Assembly (NCBI GenBank): GCA_002049455.2
Contig: KV918820.1
Coordinates: 1 to 64,000 of the forward strand
DNA from: Porphyra umbilicalis
Lineage: Eukaryota; Rhodophyta; Bangiophyceae; Bangiales; Bangiaceae
DNA: 64,000 nucleotides
Reading direction: 5' to 3'
Shown: one piece after another, positions 20,054 through 31,000 of the stretch
Position numbering within the stretch: position 1 is the stretch's first letter
How the letters are laid out: each line of letters begins with the position of its first letter
Notes under the pieces: generated by a model
Told to the model about the DNA's origin: nothing
The model's input: only the letters and a program-made list of their open reading frames with translations
The model's database searches: none
Made by a program: the position numbers and the translations under genes

Positions 20054-22131
20054 CTGCCGGAGTGACGACGACGACAGGCGGCGGCGTATCCACTGCTGTG
20101 CCGGCCGCGGCGTGGGCGGGCAAGCTGGTCAGCCACCATGTCATCGGCGGCAACCTCAACGCGCTGGCCAAAATCGCCACCTTGTTTAACGTCCTATGGC
20201 GGACGGCCACGAGTGCTTGCTGCAAGGCGTGGACGGTCGATGACTACCAGTCGGCCGGTAGCTTTCACCCCGCTGTCTCGGTCAAGAGGCGGCGGCAGCG
20301 AGACCAGAGGTTGCAGGAGGGGGCCGCCGGGGTGGGCAAGGCAATGGGAAAGCGCAACCACACCGTCTCGGACGCGCAGCGCCGCGACGTGTGCCTCTCC
20401 CTACTCGTCACGCCCACGACGTGGGACGCGTCCACCAAGAACGTCAACCTCAACACTGTCTGGGTAATGCAGTACGCGCTGGAGGCGCGGGGGGCCACGG
20501 CGCGCCAGCTCACCTTCAGCGACATGGCCGCCAGGACGTTCGTCGGCATGTTCAACGACGACGGCAAGCCAGCACGGGTGCTGTGTACGTACATCACGGC
20601 GACCAAGACAATCGAGGGGATCACCCGGTGCATCGGCGCGCTGCCGCACGACGACCCGTGGCTCTGCCCGATCGGCGTCGTGCCGGATGCGCTCGTCGAG
20701 TGGTGCCACCCGCCGAAGGGCACGCCTTCGAGTCCTCCCATTGACTTCACGCCCATCTTCCAGCCCGACGACGACGAGTTGACGGCCGCCGGCGTGACTC
20801 CCGCGCTGTTTCGCGAGGCGGGGAAAAACCTGTTCTTCCGCGAGTGGTACCGCGTTTTGGCGGTGGTCGGCGCGCGGGGGGGGCGGATGAAGGCGATGAC
20901 CTACCGGTTCCACAACGACCGCGTGAAACTGTTGCTGATGGCCATAGGTGTGCCGGATTGTATGGCCAAAACCCACGTCGTGCGCGGCGCGGCGGCTTCC
21001 ACGGCGAAGGCGAGGGGCGTCGGCAAGAGCGACAACAAAGAGCACGGCTGCTGGTCGGTGCCGATGGGCGGGGGGACGTACGACAGGGCCATCCCGAACC
21101 CGCAGATGATGCGGGCGCTGTCGGGCCGGCACCCCAACCACGTGGCTCCCGTGACCCCCCGCCTCAACGTTCCAGTTCCCGCGGAGCTGCAACGCACCGT
21201 CTGTCCCTGGCTTGAGGCGGCGGAGAAGGCGTGCGGCGCACGGGTGGCGGGCAACGCGGACGCGGCGGACGAGGCGCTGAATGACCTGAATGGTCTGATA
21301 CGCTGGGTGCGCTCCGTCTACTTCCAGACGATGGCCGCGCGGCTTGGGACTGCGAGCATCCCTCCAACCGCCTACATGACCCGCCTCCCTCTCTTCCAGC
21401 ACCCCCTCTTCCCCCCCTTCCGCACGCTCATGGCTCGGACGCTGTCGGCCGCTGGTGAGGCTGCCGCCGCCGCGGTGGCACAAGTCATCCCGCCGATGGC
21501 GGAGGCTGTGAGGGTGGCCGTCGAGGCGGTAGCGGCCGCCAGCGCGGCGGAGACGAAGGCAATCGAGGAGCGGATGTCGCAACTGTTTGACGCCAGCGTG
21601 GTGGTCGTCACGGCGCACGCCGACGCGGGCGTGGTGCGCGTCAACGAGCACAGATCGTCCGTGCGGCTTGAGGTCAGGTCGCACTTCGACGCCCGCTTCA
21701 ACGCGATGGAGCGCGACTTGGCGCGGCAGCGGGAGTTGATGGCGCGCCTGGTGACCGACGGCGTACTGCAGGACCCACGCGCACGGGAGCTGGTGCGGGA
21801 AAAGCTGGCGAGCGCGTCGCAGTCCGCGGCGTCGTCCTCGGCCACGGCCGAGGTGCTGCGCAGTGCCTCGCATCCGGCTGCCCTCGCGTCCCCCTCCCCC
21901 CCCGTCCCCCCGCGTGTCTCGAGGCAGCTTCTCGTCGTCCGCCAGAACGTGCGGAGGCTGAAGAGCGACGGAAAGTTGGCGGGGGTGCCGATATTCGAGT
22001 CCGCCACGGAGTGCGTCCTGCTGTTGAGCATGGCCAAGAGGCTGAACTGGTGGACAGTGTTGGATGAGTACGTCAATGGGCTGGAAGGCGGAGTGTCAAT
22101 CCTGGAGACGGAGATGCTGTTTGGAAAGTGA
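20011..22131 (+). CDS. Crypton-like tyrosine recombinase, catalytic part
   Basis: 706 residues. Residues about 60-190 contain TWDASTKNVNLNTVWVMQYA and, further on, GALPHDDPWLCPIGVV, which resembles the RH-DP-LCPVGALA signature of Crypton/Ndc10-like proteins. Then THVVRG (His322, Arg325), HGCW (His345, Trp348) and TYDRAIP (Tyr357): the H-x-x-R ... H/W ... Y order and the 9-residue W-to-Y spacing of Crypton integrases. The first catalytic Arg is uncertain; the best aligned segment, EARGATARQLTFSDM, may lack it. After about residue 400 comes an Ala-rich helical region with coiled-coil character. The stop at 22129-22131 (TGA) is followed in frame by about 70 more codons of normal-looking protein. 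Cryptons move DNA by tyrosine-recombinase chemistry without long inverted ends. Whether this copy is active is doubtful. Confidence 0.7.
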   Translation: MAAAVPTAAGATTLTAGVTTTTGGGVSTAVPAAAWAGKLVSHHVIGGNLNALAKIATLFNVLWRTATSACCKAWTVDDYQSAGSFHPAVSVKRRRQRDQRLQEGAAGVGKAMGKRNHTVSDAQRRDVCLSLLVTPTTWDASTKNVNLNTVWVMQYALEARGATARQLTFSDMAARTFVGMFNDDGKPARVLCTYITATKTIEGITRCIGALPHDDPWLCPIGVVPDALVEWCHPPKGTPSSPPIDFTPIFQPDDDELTAAGVTPALFREAGKNLFFREWYRVLAVVGARGGRMKAMTYRFHNDRVKLLLMAIGVPDCMAKTHVVRGAAASTAKARGVGKSDNKEHGCWSVPMGGGTYDRAIPNPQMMRALSGRHPNHVAPVTPRLNVPVPAELQRTVCPWLEAAEKACGARVAGNADAADEALNDLNGLIRWVRSVYFQTMAARLGTASIPPTAYMTRLPLFQHPLFPPFRTLMARTLSAAGEAAAAAVAQVIPPMAEAVRVAVEAVAAASAAETKAIEERMSQLFDASVVVVTAHADAGVVRVNEHRSSVRLEVRSHFDARFNAMERDLARQRELMARLVTDGVLQDPRARELVREKLASASQSAASSSATAEVLRSASHPAALASPSPPVPPRVSRQLLVVRQNVRRLKSDGKLAGVPIFESATECVLLLSMAKRLNWWTVLDEYVNGLEGGVSILETEMLFGK

Positions 22132-22352
22132 TTGCGCCTGTGTCACCGCAACTCGGCGGTGCGGCGGCTTGTTATCAGGACGTTCTCCGAGCGTGGGCCC
22201 CTCCACCGCGCTTATGCCGTCGAGTACGCCGACCGCGGGCATGCGGTTGGCAAGGACCGCGTGTTGATTGAGCTGAAGGCCAAGTACCCCGCCTCTGCTG
22301 GCATCAAGACAGTGTTGGACATGGCCAGGCTAGACTACCCTGAGAAGAAGGT
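22132..22352 (+). pseudogene. In-frame continuation of the recombinase after a TGA
   Basis: Directly after TGA 22129-22131, the same frame encodes LRLCHRNSAVRRLVIRTFSE, then HRAYAVEYADRGHAVGKDRV and KTVLDMARLDYPEKK. It ends at AAG|GTGGGT, a candidate splice donor at about 22350. Composition and codon use match the upstream gene. Either the TGA is a disabling mutation or this is a separate C-terminal exon. Confidence 0.45.
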
Positions 22353-23450
22353 GGGTGGTGGTGGGGGGGATGCATACAGTTTGGAGATGGCTTTGCGTGC
22401 TTCCTCTTGCTTTTCCTTCACTGTTCTAAACACAAAGTCCCCTTCCGTTCACAGCCATCTCCCCATAAAAGTTGTCGGCGGCGGCGACGATCGGCGACGA
22501 CGCCGGTATCAGCGAGTCTTGGCGGGCGCCCTATGTGGCTTCGGTCGGTTGCAACGGGCATGGTGGTGGTCGCCGGTTACCGAGGCCGGCGACGATCGAC
22601 TGCAGCAGGGAGGGCCGCTGTTAATGGCCGGCGCCGGCGGCCGTCACGACCGGCGGCAACATGGTGGGCGGCCTTGGCGGGGGCCGTCGGCGGGGGCGGC
22701 GGATTGCGGCAGACGCCCGTGGTGACGGCGATCGGCGGCGACAGCGGGGATGCCGGGTGCGGGAAGCCGCGGGCGAAAGTGGCTATCGACGGCGACGGGG
22801 GGGAGTCTGGCGTCGGCAGCCGCGGGTGCAGGAAGCCAGCCGCGGTGGAACGAAGGGAGGATGCATGGCGCTGGCCGGCGCCGGCGGTGGCGGCAATTGG
22901 CGGCGTCGGGGAGGCCAGTTATTGCCAGCTAGCCTTGGCGGACGCCGGCAGTGGCGACCATCTGCGACGCATAGGCGGTGAGACCCTGCCCACCGCACGA
23001 CTCATGAAACAATGACCCCCGACACTGCGCCTCCAAGACGAATTCCCCAGCACGACACCCACGGCCACACAACTACCGTTGCGGCACAGCTCCCATCCCC
23101 ACAAGACCCCCGCAGTGGCACAACCCTTCCCGCCTCGCGAACCCCACCCGCACAAAACCCCCGCCACCCACACGGAAACTACCACGGCACGGTCTTACTC
23201 GACGCACGACGCCCACCGCCGCACGACGCCCATCGCTGCACGACGCCCGCCGCCTGAAGACCCCAGCCGCCACACGACCCCGAGACCAGCACGACTCCTA
23301 CGGCCGCAAGATTACCGTCGCCGCACCCCCACCTCCGCCACGCGACAGGCACAGCCGAGCTGCAGCCACCGCGGCACCGCCTCCATTGCAGTACGACCCT
23401 CTCCTCCACGCAATCTGTACCCGCGCATTATACCTACCGGTGTCCGCGCG
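22353..23450. repeat. Degenerate minisatellite-like GC-rich region
   Basis: 22470-22990 repeats variants of GGCGGCGACGATCGG; 23010-23400 repeats variants of GCACGACGCCCACCGCC at about 15-17-bp spacing. Units are too diverged for a fixed period by eye. No gene is supported. Confidence 0.45.
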
Positions 23451-26336
23451 CGGCGCAGAATAAAAAAGGAAGTGGTGGAAGTGGGGGCCTGCGTGCGGTG
23501 AGGAGGAAGTGGGGGCCGAAAAGCTCTGGAAGGAATGGGGCATGCCCGGCAGGCCACGCCATGCCCAAGAATTTCTACTCAAAACAAGGATAAAAGGGTC
23601 AAGGGGCGCGCTTCGTCAGGACAACCGTCGTCGCGACCAGTCCCGCTTCCCCCGCCCAACTGCCCCGTCCTCATGCCCCACACCCCCATCGGCCCGAAAA
23701 CATTCCCCCCACGCAGTCCGGGCCCGGAGACCTGCGGCGATGCATCCAAGACGGGGCCACATTGCCATGCGCCACGGTATTTAGGTAGTGTCCCAATTTG
23801 ACAATGCGGCTCAGTCGGCGTGGTGCCAACGGCCTCGACCGACCGCGCCCTGTCCGACGCCGTCGTCGGTTACTCGTCTCCGAGGGCATCTTGAAGGCGG
23901 GCTGACGAGGCAGAGGAAACGAAAGAGCACGGAGCAGCAAGGATGGGGGAGTAGTGGAACGGCTAGAAAAATCGGGCGGCGACCGCTGGCAACAGCGATG
24001 CCTGCACCCGAGCGACCGAGGCAGTGTCACTCAGTCCTCGCTCGCCGCCCGTCGTCATCCCACGGCGCTACCCTCCCGCGACACGCCCGTCACCCCTCGG
24101 CCCCTGCCCCCCCCCGCCCGCACGACGCGCCGTCGCCGCGCAGCGAGGCGCCCGGCCCCACCGACACCAGCATCGACCTGTCGACCCCCATTGGCCGCGG
24201 GGCACGACCCCCCCATACCCGCTCTGTTGGGCTCGTGGAACTCGGCGAGGGGTGGCGGCAGGACAGTGATGGAGAGAGCAAGGAGGCAGGAAGGGAGGGA
24301 AAGCCAACGCCGTTTGGGCGCAGAGGCCGTAAGCGACGACGACGACGATGGTGGTGTGGGTGGGGAGGGGGATGGTCGGTCGGGGTGCGCCTTCCCTCAC
24401 CCCCCGCGGCCGCCCGGTGGCCGTCGTCGTCTTACACCGCAGGGACGGGGCCAAGATACAGCCCCAAACATCTTCCAGGCCCGCTAAAAAACAGCGCACC
24501 GAAGCGACGCGGCGAGTGGCGTGGTAGAGCAGCGCCCCACGCGGGGGCTCGAAGGTGAGGGAAGCCACCGCGTGTGGCAGGTGCCGGGCGTAGCGGGGGC
24601 AACGGAAAAGTGTGGCGGAGGACGGCGGGGGCACAGCCGCAGCAAAGCGGGGGAGAGCCACCGAAGGCGAGCGTGGCCTACGCCGGTGGGGGCCCAGGTG
24701 TCGTGACGTGGCGGAGGGCGGCAGGTGGCGAGCGTGGCGGGGAGCGGCTGTGTCACAGACGCCTCGACGCGGGGGAAGGCCGCAGCAGGGGAGCGTGGCG
24801 GCCAGGACCGCCGAGAGGCGGGACAGCCACAAAACGAGCGCGCGGCTGCAGGAAGCAGAGCCGCCCAGGTCACCGTCGGCAGAGGAGGGGCGGGGGCCAA
24901 GCGCCACAGCGACAGAGCCGGACGAGCACGCCAGCGCCGCGGGGGGGATGGGGGGATGCGGAGCAAAGTCCGAAAGACGCCGCGTTCGCAGCCGGCCAGG
25001 GCGGAGAGCTGGCCGCCAGTCAGCGGGGGAGCCAGTTTGCGACGACACCTCGCCCACCGGCCCCCACTGTCCACTGATGCGGCGGCGGCACAGCGCGAGG
25101 GGGGGTGTCGGTCGGTGCGCAGGTCGGCTGCCTCCAACCCCCCCTTCTGGACACACTCAAGAGCGACCATCTGGGCTGTGGCGGTTGGCGTGACCGCACA
25201 ATACGCGCCTCGAACGAGCGTGCGCGCACCTTACGGGCAGGCCTCGTCCGCCCACCACAGGCACGCGCTGGCCACCGCGTGCGGCTGCGAGCAGGCCACA
25301 CGCGTCCGGGAACGAACCTGGCGGCGCTCAAAACACCTCAGCCGCACAGCGAGCCGCAGGGCGCCAGATTCTCCGCAGGCCCCGCACAGTTTCCCCGCGC
25401 CGGCGGGTTGGCGGACTCAGCCAACCTGTATCAGATTGTTTTCGAGGAAACTTGGTGCGGGATTCCAGAAGGGCGCCGAATTTGAGCTGAAAACAGTGTT
25501 TCACGACTGCTGTTGGGCGCGCATGCACCCCATTTCGCCATACAATCACTCCACTTCGTCATGCAAGCACTCCACTTCGCCAGCAAAATACGCTTTGGCA
25601 GGCACCTCGTGTGAATTGTCTTAGCGGGAAATTAAAAATGATTCGTCAAACCCCTTCCCGCTGACGTGGGACCAATGCGCGGTAGGCGTGCGGAGGCAGA
25701 CTCTTGGAGCTAAAGCAGCAGAGGTGGGGTGCCGTCTGTGGTGCCCTTGGTGGCATGCGTGTGGCACCCCCGCAACAGGAGCATCTGACGGCGCCCTGCC
25801 CCGCCGCCCCCCCGCCCCACCCGAAGAATCTGTGCAGCCACACCCCAGCCAGCGGCACAAGCACCGCGCACGGCTGTGTCTGACAGCGCGCGTGCGTGCG
25901 TGCGACGGCGGCGGCGTTCGGACCGGGCCCACATCGTGCCTTGCTGGCGGTGGGCGCCACACGGCTGACGGGCACGCGAGCCGCGGCACGCGGGGGGGGG
26001 CCCGCACTGCTGCTGGCTGCGGCCCGCGCGAGCGACGCTCGGGCCACGACCGTGCCGGCCGGGGGGGCCAGGGGGGTGGTCGCCTCGTCGATCGCGCACG
26101 ACCGAGTCGAGCGAGGGCAGCTTCGCGCATAGACCCTGCAGGCGAGCCCTTTCTATCCCGCGACGCGGCGGACTGCGGGGCGCGGTCGACGGAACGATTT
26201 GGCTTCCCACCAATCATACCAGTCCGCCGGCAGTCCGACGATCGACTATCCTACCCCACTTTACAACCTAGAGATGTGACACCCGTCAGTTCTCGAGAGA
26301 TGCCTGCTCGGTGCAGCCGCGTAGCTCGGCCCGGGG
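23451..26336. other. Gene-poor region
   Basis: Frames of up to 360 codons exist on both strands but consist of Arg/Pro/Ala strings without recognisable motifs. The only local structure seen is a three-unit direct repeat of about 22 bp at 25529-25585 (CACTTCGTCATGCAAGCACT-type). Confidence 0.5.
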
Positions 26337-26920
26337 ACCATGCACACACATATTGCTGGATGTAAGAGCGATTCTCAGCGTGTCGTTATCTCGGTTGGCC
26401 GGCCCCAGCCGCCGCTCGAGTAGCGACGCAGCGTGGCGCGTGGCGACGGCCGTGTCGTTGTCGTCGGCGGAGCGCCCGCGCCGCGGCGGCCGTGGTCCCC
26501 ACTGGTTGGTGACACTCTCGGTTGGGGGCAGCGATGATCCGATTCCTGCGAAGCAAACTCCATGTATATTTTGCTAAAATCTGTTGCAATTTTTCATAGC
26601 GCCCCATGTCAGCGCTCGACGTAACCACATAAAAGAAACACACTGAAATGCTGACACGACTGAAAGCGTGTGATAAGAGCGGATACGATCACCGAAGCTG
26701 CGTGTTAGACAAGAGGTGACGAAGCCTGTCACTTTGACGATGATGGCACACAGAGAGTTCCACATTGACGACAGCGTCACGTTCGACAGGCCTACGGTTC
26801 ATGCCAGTATCGCGTGCACAAACGTAGCGGTGGACGAAAATTCGAATGGGGTTTGCTATTCGTCCTTTAATCGCTCCCTGTTGGGGTGAATTCAAAGAAA
26901 AACATATGTGTGTGCATGGT
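26337..26920. mobile_element. MITE-like element with 17-bp perfect inverted ends
   Basis: 26337-26353 (ACCATGCACACACATAT) and 26904-26920 are perfect inverted copies. The flanking bases AGCTCGGCCC and GGGCCCGTAGCT are themselves roughly inverted, so the ends may extend outward. The interior of about 550 bp has no gene. No target duplication identified. Confidence 0.5.
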
Positions 26921-27125
26921 TCTGGGGCCCGTAGCTCTGGCTGCGTCGGTGTCACCCACGATACGATCTGCCAGATATGACCAGAGACTTCTGTCACAGT
27001 GTGTTCGTGCGTGCCGCGAAGAAAGACGGCGCCACATCACGTGTTTTTTGCGCACGTATGTTCATATTGGCGCCGAATCACGTTCACGTCGCTCGCCGTG
27101 TAGACTGGGTCTAAGAGCAGAGGTA

Positions 27126-27752
27126 TGGTGCGTGTCCCGAAAATGAGACATGGCGGTTTTTCTTTTTTTCTCGGCCCACAGGCCTTCTGCAACTGTCCGA
27201 TAATGTAATGTGACCTACTCGGTCCCACTGTGCTTCGAGAACAGCCCCTGACAGTGATAGCAGAGGCGGCACATCCTGACGTGTCATGGGGGAAAGTGTC
27301 ATTCATTGCAACTTCGACAGGTGACGAACACGCGGCCCAATCAAATGTACAGATACTAGAGCAGGCATGTGCTGACACTTTGTGCACGAAGAAAAGGGCA
27401 CCACCTTACCAATAAAAACGTGAAAAAGACCCCCATGCAGCCCCTGTGAGGAAAACAAGATTTGGGACACCCCTCATTGAAGCTCCAGTTAGCACATGAG
27501 CTTTGGCGTTGCAAACCTTTAACCCCAAGAACCCGAAAAAGACTGGCTCCAAGATCGAGGCTACCTGAGAGGCGCACAGAACAGGGCCCACAGGCGGGTA
27601 TTAAGGAGTTGTCAGCCAACCACGCGTCGGGAGAGGCTCTTTCCATGGAGGCCAGTCAAAAAATGTTCTCGTACCCCACGCCGCCTGCCCCCATGCAGTG
27701 ATGTGTCAGTCCTTCAGAAAACGCGCATGTCTCATTTTTGGGACACGCACTA
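27126..27752. mobile_element. Tc1/mariner-type MITE, 627 bp, 27-bp inverted ends, TA target duplication
   Basis: 27126-27152 and the reverse complement of 27726-27752 match at 25 of 27 positions (core TGCGTGTCCC-AAAATGAGACATG). TA precedes (27124-27125) and follows (27753-27754) the element, the hallmark duplication of Tc1/mariner insertion. The interior has no transposase, so it would depend on an enzyme from elsewhere. Confidence 0.8.
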
Positions 27753-27819
27753 TAGGATTTGCAGATCTATTGCAGATCCACCTAATTTGACCTCATCCTC
27801 AAAGAACGGGAGTGCAACA

Positions 27820-28080
27820 CCAAGAAAGGGACGTTTCTGATTGGCCAAGAGGATGGACAGCAGTGCATGTCGGGTCCCATCTTTACAAAATGTGCCCGTA
27901 CAGCCCGCAAACGCACAATCGGCGCTCTCGACTTTCTGAGATTATCAGAGAATCTCGAAGAAAAGCTCGATAACAAATTGCTCTGGGGTACTTTACTCCA
28001 TGACACCACTGAGAAAGGAAGACAATCTGAAGAAAACGGAGATTCTCGATTCTGCACGGACCTGGCGGTTGGAGAGGTGC
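27820..28080. repeat. Dispersed repeat, copy 1 (inverted copy at 60000-60255)
   Basis: Matches the reverse complement of 60000-60255 over about 260 bases, for example GCCCGCAAACGCACAATCGG here against CCGATCGTGCGTTTGCGGGC there. No coding content recognised. Confidence 0.8.
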
Positions 28081-31000
28081 CTCTTTCAACACTGTGCATG
28101 AGAGGACTGATCCTTTGTCTTGCCTCCCTCCCCGCCGTATTCGTTTCACGCTCTTCCGCCCAACATAAACTCATTCTTCATCATTCTCTGGCGCGCTGCT
28201 CGACGCTTGCTCACAGTCACTGATGTAGCAGTTCACGGTTGTCCTCATGGGCGCGTCGGCAACGAGCGCGTTCATTTAGGATTCCTCATTGCGTGGGACA
28301 GACCATGTTACTCGTCGATGCATCGACTTGGTCGCCGGTGTGTCTTCGTGGTACCACTTGAGTTAACTACTCTGAGCAGCTAAACACCGAGCGTAGTAAG
28401 TCACAAATTCGTGACGATGCAAATGTACAAAACAGGACGGAGTAACCCGCTCAGTTCTATAAGGCCCAGCTCTCAGAAATATTTTCGGCGTGCTCCCTGC
28501 CGCCTGCATCTCCCAAACATAGACTGCTGCCACTGCACCATCTCGGGCTGGCATTTGAGTGCATCCATGTGCCAAGGTCGCGCCAGCGGATTGGCATGTG
28601 CTATCGCGCTGGCTTGTCGAGCTGGTCAGGATGCTTGCCCGGCTGCATTTCCGGCTTTGCACAACCTTGCAGTATGCTGGCGCAGCTGAGGGCGGTAGGT
28701 TTATGTGTCATGTCTGTGGGCTTTCACGTTATCATGTGGACAGCATGGGCTTCTTTCTTTTCCAGCTCCATTGTTTTGGAAGGATCAACAGCCGCATTAG
28801 GTCAAAGCCGCGATGTTTGTGGACGTGAACATCGCGGGATGTCTTGTTCGCACTGATCATCGCTGACGCACCTTCTACGTGCGCACCGGCTGCGCGCGCG
28901 CACTCCACCGCGGCGCGCCCTGGTTCTGACGCTCACAAGGCAGAGGCCTGCTGGCCTTGATCGAGCGGCATGGTGGCCATCGTGCCCTCCGCGGCCTTCC
29001 TGCGCCCCACCCGTCGGTGGTTGTGGCCGACGCATTAGCAGAGTTCGCTATACTTTGTGGGCCTGGCCGGGGCGCCCCCGCCACCTGCAGTGGGTGGCGG
29101 CGGAAGCGGCGACGCGTCCCCGTCTGACGATGTTCACTCTCCGCCTGGCCCTACCGCGTCGCCGCTCGCTGCGGGGCAGCCAGCGGCGGCGCCGGAATCC
29201 ACTCGGGCGGGGCCCGCGGACCGAATCGAGCCAACTCACTCAGAGTGGTCTCCCTCTTTTGAGTCTTTACTTCCACCACCCTCCCGCCCCCCACCCCCCG
29301 CTTCCCCGCCCCTGCCACACAACCCTGCGTCAGCGCGTGCCGGCGCCACCCCCTGCGGGCGACGCGAACGGCCTTCACGATGCGGCGCCGCCGCTGCCCC
29401 CGCCTGCCCCGCCTCCGTCGGCGGCGGCTAATGCCACAGCCGCCGCGGACGAACGCACTTGCCTGGCGCGTCGGCGCCGCGTCGTCGGCTGCCACGTCAC
29501 CATCGGCGCGAATGGCGAGACGCCGACCGCAACGCCCGCTGCGTCGCGGCTTGCCGCCGCCGGCTTTCTGCCCGTCGCTGCCGCACCAGCTTTCCCTCCG
29601 CCGCTGCCCGCATGCGGCAGCGCCAACGAAGCAGGTGACCGCGGGCGGCGAGCGTGGCCGGTGGCAGCCATGCAACTGACCTTGGTCGCCTTTCCGGGTG
29701 CGTATGACGCACCGGAGTTGCCGCCCCTTGCCACTCCGGCGCCGCTGCCGCCACGTTTTTGAACGCCTCCAATTCCTCGGGCATAGGAACGGGGTGTGGA
29801 GGAACTCCCTGCTTCCGCAGCGTCGATTTATCCGCCTGCCTCCTTGCCTCCGGTTGCCTCCGCCGACGGCCTACAAGTTCCTCACGTGTGCGCCAACGCG
29901 CCGCGAGCGCGCTCGCGCGCCAACGCACGCCGACGGCCGCCGCAGACCACCTCCGCCGGTGCCACCAGCGGGTGCTTGCCAGGTCCCCCGCACGACGCTC
30001 CTTTCGGCGCCGCCGCGACCGCCGCGCGCTCCGGGCACGACGCTGCCGCCCTGCCCGGCGGCGGCTGGTCGGTCCGGGCGCCGCCGGCGCGCTACCGGCG
30101 CGACTGGTCGTGGCGTCGCTGCCCCACCCGCCGAGGGCTCTATCCGCCCGGGCAGCCGCCGCTCTTAGCGTCGTGAGGCCACCCGGCGCCGCCACAGCCG
30201 GCCTCGCGGCTCCTCAAGATCACGCGGCGCCGGCGTTCGCCCCCGCACCCGCTCCTGCTCGCGCTCCCTAGGCTGCTGCGCGCCCAGGTAAGAAGGGGGC
30301 AGAGGGCGGTCGGGCGGGGCCATGTGCCGGCGCTTTGCCGTCGCCGACGTGGACCGCCTCGCTGCCGCTGACCGCTGGCCACGCCGCCGTGACGCCACCA
30401 CCCTCCGTGTGGCTGCCGCAGTTACCGTGCTTTGACACTGGGGTGTCGCCTAGCTGACCGAGCTGTTCACAGTGTTTGCAACGAGGGTACCGCGCCCTCT
30501 CCCCTCTCGCGGCTGTTCGTAGCAGGCTCGATCGGTAGCCTCACTGCCGCCGCTGTTGAATTCGAGCCCTTCTTCACGATGTCAGCGAAAACGCCGTCAG
30601 CAACAGCTGTCGCTACCGTTTGCTCGGTATTGGCCTCTCCCAGCCTGGCACGCGTGCTTTAGGAAGAGGCTGGACCGAAATTTGAGGCTACTGTGTACGT
30701 TAGTACTTGCTGACACGCTCAGCTTTTTTATGAAAAGTCTGTGCAGTAAACCTTCTCGCTTCGCCGCCCCCGCCACGATACCAGCGTGGTGCAGCTACCG
30801 GAGAGCGCGGCGATAGTAACCCGGCCTCAGGAAGTGATCCGCGTGCAAGTGGCGTGGAAAACAGCTTCTTATGCCAGCGTGGCATCCTCTAACTATCCGG
30901 CTGCCGTTCCAGCTGGTCCGACTGCCACACATACCGGGACATGGCCGAATTTTCCTTTCGCGGCCCGTTGTGGCCTCGTGGATCGCACTATATTTCCCTA

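Noticed and set aside
24068-25156. 362-codon minus-strand frame
   Set aside because: Pro/Arg/Ala/Ser composition typical of stop-poor GC-rich DNA, with no motif or splice structure.
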